A stretch of 64,000 bases of DNA from assembly GCF_001522545.3 (NCBI RefSeq), contig NC_031776.1, positions 25,019,995-25,083,994 of the forward strand, read 5' to 3'. Each line of letters opens with the position of its first letter. Positions within the stretch are counted from its first letter, which is position 1. A model generated the notes under the pieces. It saw only the letters and a list, made by a program, of their open reading frames with translations. It searched no databases and had not been told where the DNA came from. Below are positions 51,096-60,483 of this stretch, piece after piece. This DNA comes from Parus major. Lineage: Eukaryota; Chordata; Aves; Passeriformes; Paridae. Made by a program: the position numbers and the translations under genes.

Positions 51096-51440
51096 GACAT
51101 GGCAGGAGCCAACAACCCCCAGACTTTCCTGTCTTGGACTGTGAGGGGATAAAAGCCCAAAGGTTCCTTTGCTTGGGCTCTCCTTGGAAGCACCAGCTTG
51201 AGCTGTTATTTTGTTATTTAGTTATTGTGTCAAGATTAATTTTAAGGATCTGGAGATCTGGAGGCTGTGCTATGGAAAACCTTGTGTCAAGCAGGTCAGG
51301 AAACCTGGTCTGACTGTGAGTGTGGGGTGTGTAGCTGCAAAGGGGCCTCAGGTGGTGTGAGTGTCACTGGTAACAACCAGAGCATCCTCTGGATGCCCCA
51401 ACAGGGATTTCCCTAACAGAACTAACAAAGGATGAACCTG
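51096..51440 (+). mobile_element. Possible LTR-like fragment, unrecognised family
   Basis: A GC-rich block leads to a TATA-like GGGATAAAAGCCC (51145-51157), followed by a short C/T-rich segment and then a T-rich block containing TTATTTTGTTATTTAG. This resembles the U3-TATA-R layout of an LTR. I do not recognise a family, and no paired LTR or retroviral gene is seen. Related sequence may continue to about 51850. It could equally be unique DNA. Confidence 0.25.
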
Positions 51441-52188
51441 TGGAGCAGCACAGACCTTGGAAGAAACCACAGGGTATTTTGCCTTTCAAGATGTGCTAAC
51501 TATTCCTGCATTTGTTCTGACTCCATTCCCTGAGCCAAGCAATATCTCTAAAGAAGACACCATGTTTTTGTGGAACTATTGTGGTAAATTTGGGACAGAA
51601 TATGGATTCATCTCAATTTCAAAACTGGAGCTCCAGACCAGACCCCTTGGGAGTTCTGGTCTTTGGGAAGTTTTCTTAATTTGCTGCTAAATCAGCTGTC
51701 AGTCCCTCCCTCCCCCCCCCTCCCCCAAGAAGTGCAGCTCCTAAATTACTTCAGGGTTAATAACCCCATGTGTTCCAGAGACCAAAGCCCACCATGCAGA
51801 CTGCCCCAAAGCACATCTCTGCTCCCTTTCCTAGAAAATCGTGGTGTTAGGTCTCTACTTCAAAAATAAGAAAAACAAACCTTTAAAAAAACCCTCTTTT
51901 TCACCAACTACAATGACCTTTGCCTGTTTATGACCACTCCACTCATGCTGCACTAGTGATGGTGACAAGCCCGAGATGAAGGGAAAAAAACTTCCTTGAT
52001 TAAGAGAATTTCTTGGCTCCCCCCTTCACTATTATACAATTATGTCAGTATGTGTGAATTGCCTTTGGAAAAGCACAGAACAAAACATTCTTCAATAAAC
52101 TTTTCCCAGTGGAGGGAGGATTAGACAACAAGTGTATGATATGTTAGACATGCTGTTTAATGTAGTAATGGCATTTGGGGAAGGGAAA
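51441..52188. other. Unannotated DNA with a C-rich run
   Basis: An open frame of 77 codons (51457-51690) has no recognised relative. A C-run block at 51704-51726 is listed separately. No gene can be supported. Confidence 0.45.
51704..51726 (-). other. Putative G-quadruplex motif on the minus strand
   Basis: The plus strand has C runs of three, three, nine and five separated by single T bases. On the minus strand this gives four G tracts with one-base loops, a compact quadruplex pattern; the C strand could form an i-motif. Confidence 0.65.
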
Positions 52189-52579
52189 AAGGGAAGGGAA
52201 NNNNNNNNNNNNNNNNNNNNNNNNNNNNNNNNNNNNNNNNNNNNNNNNNNNNNNNNNNNNNNNNNNNNNNNNNNNNNNNNNNNNNNNNNNNNNNNNNNNN
52301 NNNNNNNNNNNNNNNNNNNNNNNNNNNNNNNNNNNNNNNNNNNNNNNNNNNNNNNNNNNNNNNNNNNNNNNNNNNNNNNNNNNNNNNNNNNNNNNNNNNN
52401 NNNNNNNNNNNNNNNNNNNNNNNNNNNNNNNNNNNNNNNNNNNNNNNNNNNNNNNNNNNNNNNNNNNNNNNNNNNNNNNNNNNNNNNNNNNNNNNNNNNN
52501 NNNNNNNNAGGGAAGGGAAGGGAAGGGAAGGGAAGGGAAGGGAAGGGAAGGGAAGGGAAGGGAAGGGAAGGGAAGGGAA
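52189..52579 (+). repeat. (GGGAA)n pentanucleotide microsatellite, interrupted by a gap
   Basis: Imperfect GGGAA/GGGAAAAA units begin before the gap, and about fourteen perfect units follow it (52509-52579). The tract is all purine on the plus strand, so it could form triplex DNA. The 308-N gap suggests that the repeat is longer than assembled. Frames reading G-R-E-G-K are artefacts. Confidence 0.95.
52201..52508. other. Assembly gap (308 N)
   Basis: A run of N lies within the GGGAA microsatellite; the same repeat is on both sides, so the gap very probably holds more of it. Confidence 1.
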
Positions 52580-54180
52580 CTTTTACCCCTTCCAAGAAAT
52601 TTTAAGCAAAAGAAATTTTAAAGTTGTAAAGATTTAATTGGGACTGAAACTTAGGTAGTAGCTTCCACTCTGCAGAAACATATTTTTTTTTCCTGCATGT
52701 AGCATTGTATCTTCATGGTGTAGTTTACATGAAATTTAGTTTAAATGGCAGCCTGAGGCCCTGGAGAAGTCTCTGAGCAAGTAATCTGGATTTTAATAAT
52801 GCCATTGTATTTCTTCACCATATTATTGCAAATTTGTATAATGAGTACTTTTCCTCTAAGGAAATGGCCAAGATAGTATACTTGAGGGAAGCTCTTTAAC
52901 AGCTATTAAAATGTGGTTATTATAAGTTTTTAATAACAAGTTGGAAGAAGGCCTTACCAGTGAGGGTCAGCTGGGAATCATTCATCAGACTGCAGACTTT
53001 ACATCCTACTATAATGAGTACAGTCAGAGGACATCTGGTCACACAGATTTGAGAACTGTGTGTCTAGGTGAAGTTTGAATTCAGTATGGCATGTCTTTAT
53101 AAAACCCTTTTCTTCTGCTGAATGCAGGAATATGTAAAAAGAGAATTTTGATCTGGCAATAAGTGTCCTTCTGTCCTGAAAGAATTTCTGCCTATAGAAA
53201 TAGAGAATGGAAGAGGCAAAAGCATTGAAAATGTTTTACTTAAGTATACAAAGTATACCAATTTGCTACAGATTTTCTCCACACACAAGCAGAGTACTTT
53301 AAAATATCTCCATCCTTTCTTATTTTCAGTGATTTTTTTTTTTTTTTTGGTGAGGGGGTGTGGGTATTTTTATTTATTTATCTTAATGGCTGACTTATCT
53401 AAGTATTATTGCAAATAGTAGACCATAATAGTAATCCCAAAGCTCTCCCACTGTATGTTGTTTTTTGTAGGGAAGTGCATTTCATTTCACACAACATTTA
53501 CAACTCCATGCTATAATTCCAGTAAGTCAGAAAGCTTTTAAAATTTAATGAACAAAAATTTTATGCTTTTACAACATCCAAAATTGGACTATACCAAGCA
53601 GTTGTATGCAGAAGATTTTCTCTTGACACTGGTTTCATTTTCTTTCCGCTACACCAATAAGAATTCATCTACTCTGAAGTTAATTAAGCTGAATAGGAAA
53701 AAAGACATTTATGTGAATCATCTCCAGTGTCTTAATCCATTTGTGTAGATATTTTTTCTCTAAGATGCTCCCAGCAGCAATATTTCATAAACAAATTGCA
53801 TATAGAAGTTACAATTTTCTTTCCTCTTTACAGAACAATCCTTTAAAGGAGCTCTGAAATATCTCTGTATCATAGAGGATAAATTTTCAATCCCACTAAA
53901 GAACCTTTTTCCATGTGCTGCCTTGCCTGGCAGCATTGCACTCTGAGCAATTTTGAGCTGGATTATTACACAGTTGTAAACTAGATAATTTGTCCTATCG
54001 TGCCTCATGTCCATATGCAATGTCTTTTTAAATAATTTACCATGTTTGGGCACAGTAATTAGCCTTATTTGGAACAAACTCCCTGCAGTATGCTGCCCTA
54101 ATTTAACAGAGATGAGAAATGGACAGGGAGTAATGTATGGGTGAAATGCCGCTTCCTTAAGCCTGACATTTTTGTTTCAG
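52580..54180. other. Unique AT-rich non-coding DNA
   Basis: Nothing supported except a long T run at about 53333-53348 followed by a G-rich stretch. Frames reach at most 105 codons (53760-54077 minus) without recognisable motifs. Confidence 0.55.
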
Positions 54181-54305
54181 AACATCACAGATTGGGCAAA
54201 TATTTGTGGAGTCCGTCTTGAAACTTCTGGAGTCAGAAACAGTGATCCAGAAATCAGACAGGAACTCATGTCCATGTGGCACATTGCCAGCCAGCAAATC
54301 TGGAG
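54181..54305 (+). other. Exon-like block, identity unknown
   Basis: A good acceptor (pyrimidine-rich TTTTTGTTTCAG ending at 54180) precedes 125 bases that end in GAG before a GTGTGT donor-like word at 54306. Two of the three plus-strand frames are open through the block, and both run past the donor to stops after it. The peptides match no family I recognise. The length is not a multiple of three. It may be an exon of a long non-coding RNA, a cryptic exon or chance; there is no second exon to pair it with. Confidence 0.2.
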
Positions 54306-57300
54306 GTGTGTATGTGCACCAGGAGGTGGAGATTATGCCTAGAAATATGTGGCTTCTCTTTTTAGGAGGTAATTTTTAGGAAACAGAAGTAGGCAAGGAT
54401 CTCAAGTCCTTGCCTTACCACTGGCCTCTGGGAAAACCATCCCTCTTTCCACAACTGTTGTACACAGATAAGACTGACCTCCATTCCAAAGCACTTGGAG
54501 ATAAATACCAAAGTAATTCTAATGAATGAAAAGGCTCATCTTCTTATTCATAAGTGAGAACTAATTACTTGGCTTGCAGAGTTTTAAAAGATCCACCGAG
54601 AGAGCAACCAATCATCCTGGATTTGAAACCTGGAATCCTCGAGCTTCTCTTGAAGCAACAGGCATGTGTTGAAGCCTTTCAGTGTGGTAGAATGAATTGT
54701 GGTAGATGCACTCACCTCATTATACAGTTCCCACTTTTTTCAGTTTGCAATAACAGGCAGAGGAGAAGGAAAGCATCTAGGGGCAATCTGCTTTCTTGCT
54801 GTTTTTCTATTAGTCACACACAGCCTCTGCCATGATACCCCTGTTCAGTGCCAGGGATTCTTTACATTTAAAGTGCAGTCAAACTGCCCTGCCTGACAAA
54901 GGTAGCAAGTGATCCAGTGAGTTCAGCTGTTGTCATTGCCTGACTGTGGGACTGTTTCTGACTGAGCCCTTGACTATCATCCTTTCTTTGCTGAAGAAAC
55001 GCTAGAACGCTGCCACATTTTCCCAAATGTTTCTTGCAGACTTTATTCCATGCCTGCTGCAAAGTACCAGGACCTCCACGCTCAGCCCACCTGTGCCCTT
55101 GAGGATGCAGTCAGCTTTTCACCTCTGATGTGGAAAAACTCATTCTTTTTCTTTATTTTCCACTGGGATTGTTTGAAACATGATCAGGGTTTCAAAAGGC
55201 TACAGCAGTCATTGAGGTAACTAATTAGCATTCTCCTCTCTGTGGAAATTACCTGTGTGTATTTTATGCTCTTTGCAGAAGTGGTACTGTATGTGAAATC
55301 AAATACATTTCTCCGAATAAGATATAGGAAAAAAACTTCAGGACCCCCTTATTTTGAATTAGAAAAACACAGGATTACTGGAAATGCAAAACTTTCGCCA
55401 CACACACACACTATTCTGGCATTTTAAACATGATTTATTCTTAATCAAATGTTCCTGTTTAAATAAAGTTAAAAATTGTTCTGCATCACTTGAAATAATT
55501 CAACTGTGATGTAAGGGTATCACTTTGCATTAGGTATATTTTCTAAATATACATGATGATTGATTACAACTTTATTTTATCTTTATTTCAGAATATTGAC
55601 ATTTAAAACCTTCTTAAGTTTAGAGAAAATATATAGAAGTCTCTGTTAAACTATAACTATTTAGAGTTAACAAAATTGAAATTAAATAATTGAAACAATC
55701 TTTTCCAAACAGTGTAAAATAAATTATTTTGGCCTGATTCAATTATCAAAGAGAAAAATACTATTATTTTGTCAAGTTGACATGTTTCAACGAGCCAAGA
55801 AACTTTTTCTTGAACAAGTTATAGCTTCCCAGTTTGTACAGCGCACTCTTCTGATTTTCATTGCTTTCTACAGGAGCAGAGCCCTTTACATATTAATTAG
55901 CTGTAATTCAAAGTAGTTCTTTTTCATTAAACCTCATGCAGATGCACCATTCTTACAGAATTAACTTCACTGCCTCCACAAAAGTGCTTCACAGCCTGCT
56001 CCTGGGACAGGGAAGGAGCCCCACATCACTTGGTATAGTCAAAATTGACTTTTGCCAGCTTCTCTCTCAGGTCTGTCTGAAGAGCAGAGTATTGAAGGGA
56101 TTGAGGAATCTCCAGCTGGAGTCACAGTCCTTTAGAAATCCTGTCAGATGACCATGAGTGTCAACAGTCCTGCAGTGGATGATTTATCTTGCTCTCAAAA
56201 TAATTGCTACTATCCCTGCCCTACCTAAGCAGAAAGAGAGCTGATCAAAAGGAAGAGATTTTCTCTTTTCTGTTTGTTTTATTTCCTCAGCAAATAGCAA
56301 ATTCACCAAGCAGATTTACATTGAATAAAAACCTGTGACCACTTGAGTCTGTTTCTCTGGGTGTAGGAAAACAAGAGTGGCTATGGGGAAGATGCAGGAG
56401 ATTAGTGGTGACATTTCCAAAATTAAATATATGAACTTTTCGTTCTAAACCATCCAGTTTTTGTTTTGATATCTAATTCTGCTTTTAAAAGGTAAATTCC
56501 TCTTGAATGGATGTTTAACATTCTTTGTTGTTTCTCTTTGTTTATTTTGCAGCTGTTCTAAAATTAAAAAAAAAAAAAAGACAAAGTAAAAGCAGAACTA
56601 AATATTTTTTCCTTTTTCCAAATTAAATACACATTTTGTTACAAGTTTAAATGGCATCTTTTGGTTCACTTTCAGTAAACAATGCGGACAATTCTGTAAT
56701 TTTCACATATCTCTTTGGATAGTGCTGTACCTTGCCCCAGCCTCTTTGCAGTGGAGCCCACCCCAGGGACACAAACTCTTGGACATTATTGGTGGTTCTT
56801 TGGTGCAACAAAAGGACCTGATCCAATTTTAATTCCACCTTTCTGCTGAAGAACAGCACAGATACTTCAGAGGCCATAGAATACAGACACCCTTATGTAT
56901 TTTTGTGAAGGATGTTTGTTTTTTTTCTTCTGAAAAGATAACACTTTAAATGCTCTGGTTCGTTTATTCTAATGTCCTATAAGCAGCACCAGTTCCTCAC
57001 AGACAATTTAAAATTCTTTCACACTCCAGAAATACCATAGGCAGTAGCAAGTTAGATAAGTCATTCTTAGAGTTATTAGTTGATAATGATGATAGCTTCA
57101 GTTCATCTGAAAAATTATTGCTCATAAAATTACTGTATCATAAGAAAACTGCACCTTTTACTGATTTGTTTATCCTTGCAACACTTTCAGTTTGGATAAC
57201 ACTCTTTTTTTATTAATATTGTTATTATTTATTTCCCCCTATCAGTTCCATAAGATATCCCATAAAATATATCTTACACTTGCCAGCATTAAGGAAATTA

Positions 57301-57960
57301 CTAACTTCCAATACAGCTAATGTTGAATCTCTCCAGGAGGGAGAGGAAGCAGAAAAGAAACCCTGACAGTCCCATCTGGATGTGTTTGGCTATTTCCTAT
57401 AGCCCAAGCGATGATCAAAATTTTAAAAACTCAATCATCACGCAGCAGAGCTCCACATTATTAACCCTCCTCAGATCTTTTTTCCTTACAGCAAAAGACA
57501 GGCTGTCCTTTCTTCCATCATCATTTCCTTCTCATCATTTGTGGTGAGAAGGTGGAATCCTTAGCTCTTGCCCATACAGAACAGTTCTTGTGTCAGGTCA
57601 CCACCACCCCAGAGACAGGATTTGGATATCTATGTTCTGTCTTGTCAGGGGACAGAGCGACAGCAGTGATGAACCCCAGCATTTAGTAGCTGGAAGAAAA
57701 TATTAGAATTACATCATTTTTGAATGAGCAAAACCAAAATGAGTACATTTCAAATCCTTATATTTTAATTTTGCCCACCAACTGAGTGCAAAAGGCTTTT
57801 TATGTTCAGTTACAGGAGTACAGTAGATATTTTTTCCTGGAAAAAAAAGTCTTGGGTAAATTCCCAGAGAATGCCTTCTTGGTCTGTTTAAGAACCAGTT
57901 TCTTTCTTCCCAGTATTCTCCAGGACTTGCTTGTGTAATAACTACACGACTGTAATAACT
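54306..57960. other. Unique AT-rich non-coding DNA
   Basis: No supported gene. It contains a short (CA)n run near 55399-55411 and a 14-base A run near 56565-56579. Frames are under 100 codons. Confidence 0.55.
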
Positions 57961-57980
57961 TGTAATAACATGTTATTACA
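57961..57980. repeat. Perfect 20-bp palindrome
   Basis: TGTAATAACA is followed directly by its exact reverse complement. The left arm is itself the third of three GTAATAAC words (near 57934, 57952 and 57962), so the palindrome sits at the edge of a small cluster of direct repeats. Confidence 0.95.
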
Positions 57981-59589
57981 TTAACACTGCCAAGAATTAG
58001 TGCCTCCTTTGCACTACCAGCTGCTTTTGCACTTCTCAAGACAGGGAAATGTCTCTTTGAAATTCACTACTGCCCTAAGCATGAAAGGTTTAGGCATATT
58101 CACAAGGTCTGGTTACTCAGCAATGTACCCCAGCTCAGCTGAGCTATCACAAACAATCAAATGAGTACTCTTAAGATCTTTTATTGATTTTCAAGCTAAC
58201 TCATTCTACCTTAGATTTGTGGCAGGCTTAAGTATGCTCATCCACTCAGTTATGGCCAGTTAGTCCATCTGAGCCATCATCCTGTGTGTGCCTACATCCA
58301 TTTAGCCTGAAAAGCTTGTCATCACTCACCTGTATCTGCACATGGGAGACTGGGCTGTAATGGTCTGCTTTCCCCCTGATATAGTTCAGCCCAGAAATGT
58401 AAGACATAAACTACATTTAGGGACATGGATCAATATGCATTACTGTATGGCCCATCTCCGTCTCTGGTAAGGTAAAAGGCTCAGCATGGTCAGGCAGCTG
58501 TAAATTCTCCCACCTTGCATCTGCAATAACAAGAGCACTGCAGTGAGAAGTTGGAGGCTGGACATCTTCTGGGATGCTCTACCATTTTTCTCACAAATAT
58601 CACAGAGAAATTATCTTGTCCCTGCTCTGGGGACTCTTCCTGAGTGCCAATCTAAAACATCACTTGCAACCTGCTCAAAAACTGTCATAAGAGCAACGCT
58701 GAAAGGGAGAGAACCTTGTAAGCTGAGCACTGCCAGTAAGCTGCAGGGACTTGGCTTGCTTTGCACTTCATCTTTTCTATGGCTCTCCAGACTTCCTGTA
58801 TCCTAGTTATTTCAGGGCTGTGCTTATTTTACTGGCCAAAAACCAGTACAGTCTTGCTGGGACTCTTTTGGTACAAGAGGTGTTCAAATAAATACCATCA
58901 CATAATAACAAATAGTTTCAATTTAGTGAAAACAGGAGCTGTGTGGCTGTGCAGAACAGAGTTTCAGAAGCTTCCAAGGACAGAATGCTATTAAAATCCT
59001 TTTGTTACTGTTTCTAAGGCAGATCTGCTTTGCAAACAAACCAGGAACCCCTCAGGTTTTCCAATATGCAGAAATTAAAGTATCTGTAACACCTGTCATC
59101 TTTCATCTATATCATTAAGTTGGTTGCATGGAAATATCACTTTTTAGTGGTGATTAAACTGTTTATTGGGGACTGCACTAACCCAGGGAGAAAGCCAGTT
59201 AGATTTCCACAGATAGCAGTGGCTAGCAGAAGTAAGCATAAGTAGATTATGAAAAGAAATCTAAAATTGCCGAGTCCTCAGCGACTGCATTCAAATCTCA
59301 CGGTTTAAAGGAAAATTGCACTGTTCCAATGCTTGGCAATCAACAAGATTATATGGTAAGAGCCGTTCCACATAAACTGTGAAATATGTTTGGAAATAAT
59401 CTCCTTCCTTTCCACCTGATGCTTGTACTGCATATTCAACTAACTTGACAGCTTCAGCTAATTTATTAGCTAGCTATTTTATTAGCTATTTTATTACAAA
59501 GAGAAAGTCTGTTAAAGAGGAGGAAACTGAAGCAAATGGGGATGACCTCGGTTGCTGAAGGGCACAAAGGAAACCACTCCCTTTGTCCC
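57981..59589. other. Unique non-coding DNA
   Basis: No supported gene. It includes a perfect 12-bp tandem repeat at 59471-59494, about 100 bases before the CR1 copy. Confidence 0.55.
59471..59494. repeat. Perfect tandem duplication, 12 bp x 2
   Basis: The unit TAGCTATTTTAT occurs twice with no spacer and no mismatch. Confidence 0.95.
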
Positions 59590-60483
59590 TTCCTGGACAA
59601 AGGCATAAAATGTACCTACCCTCAGGATGTTTGCTGATGATATGGTACTGGGGGAGGAGATTGATATACCCGAGGGCTGTGCTGCCATTCAGCCAGACCC
59701 CAACAGCCTGGAGAGCTGGGCAGAGAGAAACCTAACAAGGTTCTACAGGGCCAAGCCCAGGGTCCTGGACCTGGGTGAGGAATACACCCAAGTTACCAGC
59801 AGAGGTTTGGATCTGACCTCCTAGAGAGCAGTTCTGTGGAGAAGGACCTTGGAGTTTTGGTGGATGACGAGGTGACCATGAACTGGCAGTGCCCTGCAGA
59901 CCAGGAGGTCCAGGGGTGTCCTGGGGTGCACTGGAAAGAGTGTGGCCAGCAGGTCAAGGGAGGTGATCCTCCCCCTCCACTGAAGCCTAGTGAGGCCATA
60001 TCTGGACTACTGTGTCTGGTTCTGGGCTCCTCAGTAAAGAGCAAAGAGCTACTGGAGAGGGTCCAGTTGAGGCTGCAAAGATGATGAGGGGTCTGGAGTA
60101 CCTCTCTTGAAGAGGACAGACTGCAGGTGCTGGACCTGTTTAGTCTAGGAAGAGAAGACTGAGAGGGATCATGTACATAAATATCTCAAACATGGGTGTC
60201 AAGAGGATGGTGACAGACTCTTTCTGGTGGTGCACAGAGACAGAAAGAGACGCGGTGGACATAAACTAAAACACAAGAAATTCCATCTCAATATGAGGAA
60301 GAATATCTTTGCACTGAGAGTGGCAGAGCACTGGGACAGGCTGCCAAGGGAAGATGTGAAGCCTCCCTCCCTGGAGATATTCAAAACCCACCTGGATGGG
60401 TTCCTTGTAACCTGCTCTAGGTGAGAGGGTGTTGGATTCTATGATCTCCAGAGGTCCCTTCCAACCAACTTGTGATTCTGTGA
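59590..60483 (+). mobile_element. CR1 LINE, 5'-truncated copy with 3' end
   Basis: About 890 bases hold the last third of CR1 ORF2 and the 3' tail. The tail shows ATGATCTCCAGAGGTCCCTTCCAACC followed by TGTGATTCTGTGA, the CR1 terminal octamer motif. The 5' limit is taken near 59590, where a GGACAAAGGCATA word fits the CR1 sequence ahead of the reverse transcriptase FADD box. The copy is on the plus strand and lacks the rest of the element, typical of insertion by target-primed reverse transcription that stopped early. No clear flanking target-site duplication is seen. Frameshifts show that it is inactive. Confidence 0.95.
59612..60424 (+). pseudogene. CR1 reverse transcriptase remnant (palm to C-terminus)
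   Basis: Three frame pieces together show the protein. Residues 1-65 (59627-59823) carry the catalytic FADD box (family form F/Y-A-D-D) and the family words PEGCAAIQ, SWAERNLTRF and RVLDLG. The second piece (59836-60083) carries EKDLGVLVDDE and later LLERVQLRLQR. The third (60227-60423) carries GHKLKHKKFHLNMRKNIF and the C-terminal WDRLPRE and PSLEIFKTHLDGFL. The first and third share a frame and the middle one is shifted, so at least two frameshifts plus a stop (after 59821) break it. The endonuclease domain and upstream reverse transcriptase motifs are absent. It cannot make an active enzyme. Confidence 0.92.

Noticed and set aside
52092..52621. Frames of about 150-167 codons on both strands
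   Set aside because: Most of each frame is N, and the rest is the GGGAA microsatellite. They carry no coding information.
56560..56590. Poly-A run as the tail of a processed pseudogene or SINE
   Set aside because: No gene-like or SINE-like body precedes it and no flanking target-site duplication is visible.
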